Made by a program: the position numbers and the translations under genes. The notes below the pieces were generated by a model. That model searched no databases. It had not been told where the DNA came from and worked only from the letters and a program-made list of their open reading frames with translations. DNA of 64,000 nucleotides from Acaryochloris sp. CCMEE 5410 (GTDB lineage: Bacteria; Cyanobacteriota; Cyanobacteriia; Thermosynechococcales; Thermosynechococcaceae), in assembly GCF_000238775.2 (NCBI RefSeq), contig NZ_AFEJ02000001.1, positions 3,162,001-3,226,000 on the forward strand. Reading direction: 5' to 3'. Of the stretch, positions 55,660 through 64,000 are shown piece after piece; position 1 is the stretch's first letter, and every line of letters starts with the position of its first letter.

Positions 55660-56280
55660 GTGAGCACACAGGGACAACCTATGCCTTCTCCTCCTTGGCC
55701 CTATACCAGTCCTGGCATCCCAGATGAACTGTTTGAGCGTTTACCTGGAATCCCCATGACTCAGCGAGATACACGCTTATTATTAATCTCACAATTGCGA
55801 CTCACGACGGATACAGTCCTGTGGGACATTGGAGCAGGAACTGGCACCATTCCTGTCGAAGCAGGTTTACTTTGTCCCCAGGGACAAATTATTGCCATCG
55901 AACGGGATGAAGAAGTGGTTAATCTGATCCAAGCGAATTGTGATCGATTTGCAGTCAAAAATGTCGATATTATTCAAGGCAATGCGCCCGGCTGTTTGGA
56001 TGACCTCCAACCTCAACCCACCCGAATTTGTATAGAAGGAGGGCACCCCATGCAAGACCTGCTGAAAACAGCATGGAGTCATCTACAAACCAATGGCCGC
56101 TTGGTAGCGTCTGCATCTAGTCTAGAAACGCTGTATGTCGTTTCTGAAACCTTTTCTTCCCTGCATGCTCGCAACATTGAAGTCGTTCAGTCCGTCATCA
56201 ATCGTTTAGAGACCCGTGGCACACGTCAATTGTTTGCCGCTGTCGATCCAATGTTTATCTTAAGCGGCGAGAAACTTTGA
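55660..56280 (+). CDS. cbiT: Cobalt-precorrin C15-methyltransferase/decarboxylase CbiT-like
   Basis: A 206-aa methyltransferase. GIPDELFERLPGIPMTQRDTR is the typical CbiT start; motif I is VLWDIGAGTGTIPVEAGLL, then IIAIERDEEVVNLIQANC and IEGGHPMQDLLK. CbiT methylates C15 and decarboxylates the acetate side chain of the corrin ring on the way to cobalamin. The start is GTG at 55660. No other cobalamin genes lie nearby; it is in a two-gene unit with the upstream decarboxylase. Confidence 0.9.
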   Translation: MSTQGQPMPSPPWPYTSPGIPDELFERLPGIPMTQRDTRLLLISQLRLTTDTVLWDIGAGTGTIPVEAGLLCPQGQIIAIERDEEVVNLIQANCDRFAVKNVDIIQGNAPGCLDDLQPQPTRICIEGGHPMQDLLKTAWSHLQTNGRLVASASSLETLYVVSETFSSLHARNIEVVQSVINRLETRGTRQLFAAVDPMFILSGEKL

Positions 56281-57013
56281 ATCTGGACATGGCTAAGGCA
56301 TCATTTTTTCTGGACTAACTGGAAACTTAAAATAATTTCCTTTTAATATATAGAAAAACAACTCAATCCAGATCAAACTCAAACTTTATCTTCCAAGAAG
56401 ATATTATTTAATCTAATTCTTTTAGCACTTTTGTTTATTAATAAGCTGCAATTATGTATAGCGATATATAAAATCTCTATGGTGTGAAGTCAAGCTATAA
56501 TGGCAGCTCCATATCAGACATAATCTGAGTTCGGGATAAGCTAAAACTCTTAATCTTACGCAGCCTAAAATTTATATTTTTTCCTAGAAGAGGCCCCAAA
56601 ATGTCACAATAACCTTTGATAGCTCTGAAGAGCTGAAGAGCTTAATATCTAAAAATCACTCGAAATAATTATTCACAAGACTGTTTAGCATTCTTAACCA
56701 TTAGTATCTCATTGAACTACTGGTTTGCTTCAGAATTCCACTTCAAACTGACAGTGTAAGGATTGACTAGAGTTTTTTCACAAGCACAAATAGAGATGAC
56801 TATAGAATCCTCTCTATCTCCATCGAAATCTATAAATGTAGAGATGCATTCTTCCTATCAATATTTTAAAAATTGCTAGGATTTATAAGTAGTGAACTAT
56901 TCAAAACAGATGCTGCTGAAAATTATTCTGAGCTATACTTGTCAAGGCAATTAAAGCTTCTATGGGTACATAGAAAGAATGCCTGGATTGATGTTTCTGA
57001 GATCGTTGACGGA
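56281..57013. other. AT-rich intergenic region
   Basis: About 730 bases between cbiT and the DUF3370 gene. A stretch from 56873 is open in the DUF3370 frame, but has neither a ribosome-binding site nor family similarity. I see no RNA gene. The promoter of the downstream pair should lie in its right part. Confidence 0.5.
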
Positions 57014-58573
57014 ATGCTGCCTCTGTTTGCAACTTTATGGATCCAACAGCCCAACTTATCTTTAGAGACCCCTCAACCTTTATCCCAGGCAAATATCCAA
57101 CCCCAACTCTCTTCAGATCGGGATGGGTGGGTTGCCCAAGCGTCTCGCCCTTCTTTGAAGCGCCAAACGAATCGGCAAGCATCACGGCAAGGGATTGAGT
57201 TTCGCACCTTGCCTGGCCGGCTCGATACAGTCCCTGTTTTCAACAGCAATAGTCCTGAAGTAGTCAGACGGTCCGGGATTTTGCTGTCCACATTTCCACC
57301 CCGAGGTAAGCACCAAGCCAAGGCCCATCTCAATTTTGCCTTTAACGGTCGATTTGATATTTTTGCCCATCATGTTGCCAAGACCAATCGCCCGGATGAT
57401 ACCCCTACTCTTTATAAAGGCATCTTGTTATTTAACCCCAGCCGCACCCGCAGTATTACGATTAAGGTCTTGCATTCAGCAACCTTTCTAGGCAATCCTG
57501 ATGCGCCTTATATTGCCCTACCACCTCAGGTCAGCAATGATTTGGGCAAGGTTTTTTCTGGACCAGGTGGACGAGTCGTCGATCAAATCCTAAGAGGACG
57601 CCGCCAAACCCATTGGCCACCAGTCATTTACTTACGCCCTGGCCAAAGTAAAATGCTGATGAACTTACCTATTCCCGTGCCCAGCTTATCGGCCAAAAAG
57701 CCAGTCCGGGGTCCAAAAGCCCAAAAATTACTGAAGCTAAATGCGGCGAAATCTCCTCTCAAAAATATTGCGCCGTCTTCCAATACTCGCTCAACCCTGG
57801 CTCATTTACAAAGCAGTGGCCCTGTATATGCCGCCAGTATGGCCATGTTAGCGCCCCTAAATCAAAATGGAACTGAAAAAATTCCGACCAAGAAAGATTG
57901 GGAAAAACTGTTAATTAATGGTGAGCTCCTCTCTCCTCGGGACAAGCCCCCTTCCCCTTTGAGTCAAAGAACCGATCCATTTTTTTATGGTCGCGTTGCG
58001 GGTGTCAGTAGAGGTTCTCTCTGGAAAGCACAAATCACAGATGATTTCACCAGCAAGCAGTTAACCATACCTAGGCCCGGTCGTACGTTTGCCTATGGAT
58101 TGAGCACGCTACAGCGAGGAACGTTTGGGACTGGGCAGGTTCAAAGTGCACCGATGCTTGTGAGATACCCTGATACTGCTTACTTAGCCCATGGGAATTA
58201 TGGCGTCCACTACGATTTAACCCTACCGTTCCATAACCCCAGTAAAAAGCCTCAGCAGGTTGATATTGCAATTCAAACGCCCCTTAAACATGACCGCAAA
58301 GGGGTGGGTCTTAATTTTTGGCGATCAAAAACTGCTCCTGTCTTTTTCCGGGGTACCGTACGGGTACGGTACAAAGACGATGACGGCAACTCTCAAGTGC
58401 GTTATTTTCATCTTGTTCAAAAACAAGGTGAAAAAAGTCAGCCTCTTGTGACGTTAAAGCTCAAACCAGACGAACGGCGGTTGGTCCAGGTGGACTATGT
58501 TTATCCACCGGATGCTACTCCACCTCAAGTGCTAACGGTTAAAACGGATCTTTTCTTTGGCAGTCGGAGCTAA
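57014..58573 (+). CDS. DUF3370 family protein
   Basis: A 519-aa member of the cyanobacterial DUF3370 family, of unknown function. The start is set at the ATG 57014 because the family begins with MLPL-type residues; the frame is also open from a TTG at 56873. Conserved stretches are EFRTLPGRLDTVPVFNSNSP, GILLSTFPPRGK, LYKGILLFNPS and LAHGNYGVHYDLTLPFHNP. A hydrophobic N-terminus (MLPLFATLWIQ) is short for a signal peptide but export is likely, given the beta-rich content. pgl starts four bases after its stop. Confidence 0.85.
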   Translation: MLPLFATLWIQQPNLSLETPQPLSQANIQPQLSSDRDGWVAQASRPSLKRQTNRQASRQGIEFRTLPGRLDTVPVFNSNSPEVVRRSGILLSTFPPRGKHQAKAHLNFAFNGRFDIFAHHVAKTNRPDDTPTLYKGILLFNPSRTRSITIKVLHSATFLGNPDAPYIALPPQVSNDLGKVFSGPGGRVVDQILRGRRQTHWPPVIYLRPGQSKMLMNLPIPVPSLSAKKPVRGPKAQKLLKLNAAKSPLKNIAPSSNTRSTLAHLQSSGPVYAASMAMLAPLNQNGTEKIPTKKDWEKLLINGELLSPRDKPPSPLSQRTDPFFYGRVAGVSRGSLWKAQITDDFTSKQLTIPRPGRTFAYGLSTLQRGTFGTGQVQSAPMLVRYPDTAYLAHGNYGVHYDLTLPFHNPSKKPQQVDIAIQTPLKHDRKGVGLNFWRSKTAPVFFRGTVRVRYKDDDGNSQVRYFHLVQKQGEKSQPLVTLKLKPDERRLVQVDYVYPPDATPPQVLTVKTDLFFGSRS

Positions 58574-58577
58574 TTGA

Positions 58578-59309
58578 ATGAAACCTAATATTGAAGTTTT
58601 TGCTGATCAATCCCAGTTAATTGAACGTGCCTTGGAACTAACTCTCGCTGAAATCAAAGATGCGATCGCACAACGAGGACGCTGCACAATGGCTTTAGCC
58701 GGAGGCAATACGCCCAAACCTTTGTATGAGCAACTCGCCCAACAGGATTTACCGTGGCAAAATATCCACATTTTTTGGGGAGACGAGCGGTATGTGCCGA
58801 TTTCTGATCCGCAAAGTAACGCCGGAATGGCCACTAAAGCCTGGCTCAACCATGTGGCCATTCCTCCCACCAACATCTATCCCATGCCAACTCAAGCCGC
58901 CGATCCAGCGGAGGCGGCTCAAACCTATGACCAACAACTACAGACGTTTTTTGGCACAGGCCCCAAGGAATTCCCCAGCTTTGATCTTGTCTTGCTAGGC
59001 TTGGGGCCTGATGGACATACCGCCAGTTTATTTCCCCATACTGATGCATTACAGGTGTGCGATCGCAACGTTACCGTTGGCAATAAAGACGGTCAACCTC
59101 GATTAACGTTAACCGTTCCCGTTCTCAACCAAGCTCGACGCATTTTCTTTTTAGCAACCGGCGCAAATAAACAAGACGCATTAACGGAAATTTTTGCGGA
59201 GACAGCTGATGCAACCCACTATCCCGCTCGTTTAATCCAACCAATTCACGGTAAACTCTCATGGCTACTGGACACTGCGGCAGGAGAACCTCTACAGAAG
59301 TATCTATAG
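58578..59309 (+). CDS. pgl: 6-phosphogluconolactonase
   Basis: A 243-aa enzyme hydrolysing 6-phosphogluconolactone in the oxidative pentose phosphate pathway. Landmarks are MALAGGNTPKPLYEQLA, IFWGDERYVP with the catalytic acidic residues, VLLGLGPDGHTASLFP and VPVLNQARRIFFLATG. Length is typical. The ATG lies four bases after the DUF3370 stop, so the two are co-transcribed; a metabolic link between them is unknown. Confidence 0.94.
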   Translation: MKPNIEVFADQSQLIERALELTLAEIKDAIAQRGRCTMALAGGNTPKPLYEQLAQQDLPWQNIHIFWGDERYVPISDPQSNAGMATKAWLNHVAIPPTNIYPMPTQAADPAEAAQTYDQQLQTFFGTGPKEFPSFDLVLLGLGPDGHTASLFPHTDALQVCDRNVTVGNKDGQPRLTLTVPVLNQARRIFFLATGANKQDALTEIFAETADATHYPARLIQPIHGKLSWLLDTAAGEPLQKYL

Positions 59310-59655
59310 CTGATTCCTGATACAGACCGCCTTGGCCCTAGAAACCCTATCAAATCTGAGGATCAGATTAAGCACTACAAATGGGTACACTCAATGAGGC
59401 AAGATCAAAACGTCTGAAGACAGAGTTGCTGAGTGGCTGTAGGGTTTAACAACCCAGGCTGCAGACCATAGTTGCCATGAATATCTCGTGTACTATGTGA
59501 AAAGCAGTCTTTTTTGTATCTCAAAAAGCCTCTCTTGTACAGACATTGCTGGGACGTTTTATCGCCTATTGAGCTAACGATTCGATAAGTCTTATCGGCC
59601 GCCTAAATTTGACTATGATCGGGGAATTTTTTGACGGGGGAAATAACTACAACCT
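59310..59655. other. Intergenic region without a recognisable gene
   Basis: About 345 bases between pgl and the first FHA gene. No frame or strong hairpin is evident. The promoter of the FHA pair presumably lies near the right end. Confidence 0.45.
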
Positions 59656-60411
59656 ATGATTATTTGTCCCAATTGTCTCCACCAAAATCCCGATGGCGCA
59701 GCGACCTGTGAGGCCTGTCATACTGCCTTACCTGCCACCAGCAGCTGTCCCAACTGTGGTGCATCCATACAGGTAGGCGCACAATTCTGCGGCCAATGTG
59801 GTTTTAATCTACAAGACGATCCCAACGACTTAGATGAAATTATCGCTCTCACCACCGAAACAGCAAAATCCGAACCCGTCTCTCCAGAGAACCCGTTCAT
59901 TTTTCCCGATCCTCAACCCCCTGATCCGCTCGTCATGCCGGATTTAGTATCGCAGGAACCCTCATTAGCCACAGATTTACCTGTCCTGGACAACAATTTG
60001 TCTCCGTTTGAAGAAACGCCACCTCCTTCTTCAGCCTATGGGGATAACGAGTCGCCGGGTACGCCCAGAACTCAACTCCAACAGCAAACCATTCAGCTAG
60101 TCCATGTTCAGACCAACACAGTGATTGATCTGCCTTTGACACTGGATAAAATTCATATGGGAAAGCCGAACGATCGAGTGCCGCCCGACATCGACGTGTC
60201 AGGGTTCCCAAATGCTGAAGTTGTTTCTCGCGTTCATGCGGATATTCGGGTTGAAGGGGGTCATTATTTTATTGAAGATGTCGGCAGCTCAAATGGGACC
60301 TACATCAACAGTATTCCTTTGTTACCTGGTAATCGGCATCGTCTACGCGTCGGTGATCGAATCGCCCTGGGTAAAGGCAATCTAGTCACTTTTCTATTCC
60401 AACTTAACTGA
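59656..60411 (+). CDS. Double zinc-ribbon FHA-domain protein
   Basis: A 251-aa protein. The N-terminus has four CxxC pairs (IICPNCLHQ, TCEACHTAL, SCPNCGASI, FCGQCGF), a double zinc ribbon. A Pro/Glu-rich linker (about 55-155) leads to an FHA domain at 165-250: ISGFP-type entry, EVVSRVHADIRVEGGHYF, EDVGSSNGTYINSIPL and LRVGDRIALG. FHA domains bind phosphothreonine, so this is a reader of Ser/Thr kinase signalling. The next gene, with FHA and a kinase-like domain, starts five bases after the stop; the two form an operon and may be partners. Confidence 0.9.
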   Translation: MIICPNCLHQNPDGAATCEACHTALPATSSCPNCGASIQVGAQFCGQCGFNLQDDPNDLDEIIALTTETAKSEPVSPENPFIFPDPQPPDPLVMPDLVSQEPSLATDLPVLDNNLSPFEETPPPSSAYGDNESPGTPRTQLQQQTIQLVHVQTNTVIDLPLTLDKIHMGKPNDRVPPDIDVSGFPNAEVVSRVHADIRVEGGHYFIEDVGSSNGTYINSIPLLPGNRHRLRVGDRIALGKGNLVTFLFQLN

Positions 60412-60415
60412 TAAC

Positions 60416-61822
60416 GTGATTACTCTAACGCTCTTACATCCTGTCCAATCCACTCCCGTTCAAAGTTGGAGCTTTGAGCAAGATCCCGTCATCCGAATTG
60501 GTCGAGCGGTAGACAACCATGTTGTCTTGTATAGCGCCGTTGTCTCCCGCTATCATGTCGAACTGCGACAAACCGGAGCCCAATGGGAAGTCGTGAATAT
60601 TGGCACCAACGGTACCTATCTAGATGGCAAACGGGTCCATCAAGCTCCTCTGGCTGATGGCAACATCATGCGACTCGCACGATCGGGACCTAATATTCAA
60701 ATTCACATTGATGGAAGTGGTGCGGTAAGCGAACAGTACAATCACCCTGAAGTAACTGCAGCTCCTAGTTCAGTGAAGATACAATCTCAAGTTTCAGTAG
60801 AGGAGTCTGCCGAAGCTGTTGCCGTATCACCCAGCTCGGAGCCACACGCTCAAAGCGCCGATCAAAAATTTCAAGTGACGGGGCAAACCTCTTTTCCTAA
60901 ACATCCTCAAGATGAACAGCGTCGCTTTCAGTATCCCTGCACGAATGACGGATCACAACCTGCTGCCAGCTGTCAAAACTCACCTGCGAACAAAGGATCG
61001 TTAGTTTGCACCGATTGTGGTTTACCCCTCAAAGTCTGGCGGCAAATCGGCCAGTACCATATTCTTAAACCGCTAGGGACCGGGGATAATACTTTTATTG
61101 CCTGGCGAGATGGTCACATGGTGGTTCTCAAAACCCTCCAGCAAGAGTGGCTTGACCATGAAGATGCGTTGATCGCCTTCCAAGACCAGGCAGCCCAGCT
61201 CTGTCAGATCAGTCACCCAGGAATTCCCAAAATCTACGAAGCCTTTGAAGTAGACGGACACCCCTATCTCGTCAGCGAGATGATTTATGGGCAAAATCTC
61301 AAGCAATGGGTGGCAGAGCGAGGCCCCCTCTCTCAGGAACAGACCATTTTATGGATTTCAGATATTTGTGAGGTTTTAGACTATCTGCATCAACAGACCC
61401 CAGCGATTATTCACCGCAATCTTAAGCCTGCCAATCTTTTACGTCCTACCATTCCCCATGGTTTCAAAGAAGTGGTCTTAGTAAATTTTGGCGAGATGCA
61501 GCTGCTCAGCCCCGAAGCCGGCACATTTATTGGCTCGGTGGGCTACACAGCACCCGAGTTACAGGCTGGCAAAGCTGCCCCAGCCTCAGATCTCTATGCC
61601 CTGGGGGCAACTTTGGTCTATATTTTGACCGGGCAAGAACCCGATGCCTTTTATCGATTGGGAGATGAAGAATTCCGCCTGCATGTCGAAGATGTGCCTC
61701 GCCTCAGCCCTGAAATGGCAGACGTGATTCAACGCCTGACCCATCCGCAACCCCAAAAGCGATATTCCTCGGCGTCCCAAGTCGCTGAAGCGATGAGAGA
61801 ATTGCTACCCGCATCCATTTGA
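60416..61822 (+). CDS. FHA domain fused to a Ser/Thr pseudokinase
   Basis: A 468-aa protein. The FHA domain (about 1-105) reads VIRIGRAVDNHVVLYSAVVS, SRYHVEL and NIGTNGTYLDGKRVH. A disordered Ser/Glu/Gln linker and a Cys-pair segment follow. The kinase-like domain covers 206-465: Lys239 in MVVLKTLQ is present, but the glycine loop is degraded, the helix C Glu is Gln (FQDQAAQL), HRD is HRN at 333-335 and DFG is NFG at 357-359. Without the catalytic and metal-binding Asp, phosphotransfer is unlikely, so it is probably a scaffold or ATP-sensing pseudokinase. The start is GTG at 60416. Confidence 0.88.
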   Translation: MITLTLLHPVQSTPVQSWSFEQDPVIRIGRAVDNHVVLYSAVVSRYHVELRQTGAQWEVVNIGTNGTYLDGKRVHQAPLADGNIMRLARSGPNIQIHIDGSGAVSEQYNHPEVTAAPSSVKIQSQVSVEESAEAVAVSPSSEPHAQSADQKFQVTGQTSFPKHPQDEQRRFQYPCTNDGSQPAASCQNSPANKGSLVCTDCGLPLKVWRQIGQYHILKPLGTGDNTFIAWRDGHMVVLKTLQQEWLDHEDALIAFQDQAAQLCQISHPGIPKIYEAFEVDGHPYLVSEMIYGQNLKQWVAERGPLSQEQTILWISDICEVLDYLHQQTPAIIHRNLKPANLLRPTIPHGFKEVVLVNFGEMQLLSPEAGTFIGSVGYTAPELQAGKAAPASDLYALGATLVYILTGQEPDAFYRLGDEEFRLHVEDVPRLSPEMADVIQRLTHPQPQKRYSSASQVAEAMRELLPASI

Positions 61823-61934
61823 TTTAGAGCCAGCTGTCCCTTTACGATATCAGCAGGAATGTGACATCAGCTTCTAGGGTTGTACTCCAGCGCCTAGGAG
61901 TAATGATGGTTGTTTTAAACTCTCCCTGCGGACA

Positions 61935-62885
61935 TTGCTACTCCCCTCCAACAATCCCTGGACCTCTCGATTACGACAGCTCAGCATTCGGCTGGCCCAA
62001 GGTTTAGTAGCTAGCACCCTCTTGGTCTATTCAGGGATCTGTATCTTCTTTTTTGTGCGGCAAGAAGCACTACTCTACGATTCCGAACTAACCCTTGAAA
62101 CGGTACCCAGCGATCAACCCTTTCAATTACCGTTCCAAACCGTCAAAATTCCGGTGGGGTCAACCTCTGAGCACTTGAATAGTTGGTGGGTACCTGCCCC
62201 TCACCCCTTAGAAGACACCATTGCTCTACCCGAAGAACCTCACGATATCCTGGCCGAACCGAAAGTGATTCTGTATTTCAACGGACGGGCAGGCAACAAG
62301 GGGTCTCGCAGTCACTTAGAACGCGTCAAAGGTTTCCGTCAGCTGGGCTTTTCTGTCTTGCTCGTTGATTATCGGGGCTATGGGAATAGCTCGCCTCGCC
62401 AACCTAGTGAGGCCAGCTTGTACGAAGATAGCCAAGCCGCCTGGCGCTATCTGACTCAAACCCGGGGCATGGCTGCCCATCAAATTGTGATTTATGGCGA
62501 ATCCTTGGGCGGAGCCGTCGCCATCGACTTAGCGGTTAAGCAGCCCAATGCAGCTGGCGTTATTGTCCAAAGTTCTTTTACGACGCTACCCGCAGCAGCG
62601 AGGGAGATGGACTGGTTTCGGTTTCTCCCTGTCGATTGGATCCTCACCCAACGGTTTAATTCCCTAGCTAAGGTGCGGTCTTTGAAAACCCCTGTCCTTT
62701 TCCTCCATGGCACCGCAGATCAGATTGTGCCGGTATGGATGAGTCATAGGCTGTATCAGGCAGTGCCTTCAGAGACCCCTAAAGAATTAGTGGTAGTGCC
62801 CGATGCTAACCATTTCCGTATTTATCGTCCGGGTCAGCATTCTTATCTGAAAGCCATACAGCGATTGGTAACCAAGATGCAATAA
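61935..62885 (+). CDS. Membrane-anchored alpha/beta hydrolase
   Basis: A 316-aa serine hydrolase. An N-terminal helix (LAQGLVASTLLVYSGICIFF) anchors it; the catalytic domain follows with VILYFNGRAGNKGSRSHLER (oxyanion-side strand), LLVDYRGYGNSS, the nucleophile elbow IVIYGESLGGAVAI, acid VLFLHGTADQIVP and His in PDANHFRIY. The layout matches the ABHD13/BEM46-type family. Substrate unknown. The start is TTG at 61935, and several alternatives are possible. Confidence 0.88.
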   Translation: MLLPSNNPWTSRLRQLSIRLAQGLVASTLLVYSGICIFFFVRQEALLYDSELTLETVPSDQPFQLPFQTVKIPVGSTSEHLNSWWVPAPHPLEDTIALPEEPHDILAEPKVILYFNGRAGNKGSRSHLERVKGFRQLGFSVLLVDYRGYGNSSPRQPSEASLYEDSQAAWRYLTQTRGMAAHQIVIYGESLGGAVAIDLAVKQPNAAGVIVQSSFTTLPAAAREMDWFRFLPVDWILTQRFNSLAKVRSLKTPVLFLHGTADQIVPVWMSHRLYQAVPSETPKELVVVPDANHFRIYRPGQHSYLKAIQRLVTKMQ

Positions 62886-62949
62886 CGCTGCTTCCCTCTC
62901 CATTGATGGGCCTTGAGCTGACATTTGTGCTGAACTTCATGCTAACTCA

Positions 62950-63654
62950 TCAAGACTGAGAGAGCTGTCTGACAGTGATTTGCACCTTCATACTGATTTG
63001 TAAGGCTTCTTGAATCAGATCTTGATAGTCCTGGGCTTGATCCTGTAACTCTAAAGCTTGCAGGTTGATCAAGGCTTGATCCAAATCCAGCAGAGCTTGA
63101 TGCCGGTGAATCAGTTGTTGATGCTGGCGAATCAGCCTTTCTAGATTTAATGCCGTGACTAAACTGGTGCGACTAGCGTGTAAGGCATCCAAGATGAGCG
63201 TGTGATCGGACGTCAGGGCTGAGGGATTCACGTGGGTCAGACCGTCCAACAGGATGACCGTCTCCACTAGCTGATTATATTGGTCAATATCATCCAGTAA
63301 CTGCAACAGAGGTCGTAAATTGCGAGTTCGATGCCAGAGATAGAGATGCCAGCTGGCAAACATCAGCCCCGTTGCTGTTCCTGTAACCTGAAGAAATCGG
63401 TGGGGGTGGGCCGTATCCCGTAATGGGATCAGACCAACGGGCACCGACAACATACCGAGCAAGGCCAAAGCAATCATTTCTACCCCCAATACTCGCAGCC
63501 AATGTTGGGGTTGACGCCAAACCGATAGGCGGTAAACGCCTCCCCATAAGCTGCCGACCCAAAAGGAAGTGGTGGTAAAACCCGTTTGGGCTTCAAGATC
63601 ATCGGTGGTCAAGCGTAGGGCTTGTAGGTTATCTAAGTTGCGGGTACCGGTCAT
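62950..63654 (-). CDS. Hypothetical membrane protein with helical tail
   Basis: About 234 aa from the ATG at 63654 (MTGTRNLDNLQAL); the frame is open further, to 63705. Two hydrophobic segments, WLRVLGVEMIALALLGMLS and TGTATGLMFASWHLYLW, are followed by a long Gln/Leu-rich helical region (LIRQHQQLIHRHQALLDL, QALELQDQAQDYQDLIQE) that probably forms a coiled coil. I recognise no family. It begins five bases after the preceding gene's stop on the same strand, so they are an operon. Confidence 0.65.
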   Translation of the reverse strand: MTGTRNLDNLQALRLTTDDLEAQTGFTTTSFWVGSLWGGVYRLSVWRQPQHWLRVLGVEMIALALLGMLSVPVGLIPLRDTAHPHRFLQVTGTATGLMFASWHLYLWHRTRNLRPLLQLLDDIDQYNQLVETVILLDGLTHVNPSALTSDHTLILDALHASRTSLVTALNLERLIRQHQQLIHRHQALLDLDQALINLQALELQDQAQDYQDLIQEALQISMKVQITVRQLSQS

Positions 63655-63659
63655 GCGCT

Positions 63660-64000
63660 TTAGCCCTGCATCAGATTTGCGATCGCATCTAGAACCCCTG
63701 TCCAAAAATTCCCTTCCCGAGGGCGAAACAGCTCAAAGGCTCCCGGTGAACCAAAGAAGGGACGAAGGGTCCAGCCCAACTGACTGCCAACAAACCCATA
63801 GAGCCCCAACCAAAAGCGAAGCACCGTAGACCGAAGTTGGACGTTAGTATCCGTCTCTGATTGGGCGACGGGACGCATAGCCTGATAGAGGAACGACACC
63901 CCAAACATGCCCGTCATCGCAAAAATCACCACGTTGAGTAGCAGGTAAAAGGAATAGTCTTGAACAGGGGAAATGGTGATCACAAAAAACAAAGTAATCG
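63660..64000 (-). CDS. Membrane protein, C-terminal part (runs off the window)
   Basis: The frame is open to the window edge; a TTG at 63992 is the first internal start, but the protein probably begins outside. The visible 110 residues hold two hydrophobic helices (LLLNVVIFAMTGMFGVSFLY and LRFWLGLYGFVGSQLGW) and the end GSPGAFELFRPREGNFW, a stretch found at the C-terminus of several uncharacterised cyanobacterial membrane proteins. It precedes the gene at 62950-63654. Confidence 0.6.
   Translation of the reverse strand, partial: ITLFFVITISPVQDYSFYLLLNVVIFAMTGMFGVSFLYQAMRPVAQSETDTNVQLRSTVLRFWLGLYGFVGSQLGWTLRPFFGSPGAFELFRPREGNFWTGVLDAIANLMQG

Noticed and set aside
1-64000. CRISPR arrays, tRNA or rRNA genes
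   Set aside because: No regularly spaced short repeats, cloverleaf-like sequences or rRNA stretches were seen on reading the intergenic regions; a tRNA scan was not possible here.

Overview
The window is a cyanobacterial chromosome segment, most likely from Acaryochloris or a very close relative. Cyanobacterial markers are the rub-ycf48-psbEFLJ photosystem II block, petM, a PanC-Cmk fusion, a valyl-tRNA synthetase carrying the membrane CAAD domain, a CruA/CruP-type lycopene cyclase, the rbp-rpsU pair and many GCGATCGC (HIP1) sites. The Acaryochloris assignment rests on a lipoxygenase/catalase-related fusion of the type characterised from A. marina, on a PsaI-like 34-residue peptide that fits the A. 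marina Psa27 subunit, and on the heavy load of insertion sequences. It is inference from recognition, not from a database search.

Region by region. 0.1-6.9 kb is an oxylipin island: a catalase-related/lipoxygenase fusion, an animal-type haem peroxidase, and a second lipoxygenase with an N-terminal transthyretin-like domain. 7.0-12.2 kb holds two divergent, tightly overlapping units: a KamA-like radical SAM protein with an ATP-grasp ligase, and VanW, Ldh-type dehydrogenase and MFS transporter. 12.4-15.1 kb is a defence/toxin patch: a TIR-like gene split by an ISKra4-type element, and a YefM-YoeB pair with a palindromic operator. 15.2-21.1 kb has an ATP-grasp protein, a methyltransferase, a GST-like gene split by an IS630 element, a HEAT-repeat protein and a Cys-rich orphan. 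21.9-33.5 kb is the insertion-sequence zone: two ISKra4-type copies flank purL-purF and a PIN-toxin remnant; an AT-rich three-gene cassette follows, its last gene split by a near-identical second IS630 copy; a different IS630-type element and a 79-bp perfect inverted repeat close the zone.

33.6-64 kb is mostly housekeeping: valS-ylqF, rbp-rpsU, an FKBP isomerase, an aspartic protease, a frameshifted cell-wall amidase, panC-cmk, aspC, the lycopene cyclase, bioD, psiE, the photosynthesis cluster (psaI/psa27-like, psbJLFE, ycf48, rubA, petM), ychF, an Orn/Lys/Arg-type decarboxylase with cbiT, a DUF3370 protein with pgl, two FHA proteins of which one carries a pseudokinase, an alpha/beta hydrolase and two membrane proteins at the right edge.

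Three genes (TIR-like, GST-like, small membrane protein) are each interrupted by one insertion sequence with clean target duplications. In all three, removal of the element plus one duplication restores a continuous frame, so the insertions look recent. No rRNA, tRNA, CRISPR array or prophage was recognised.
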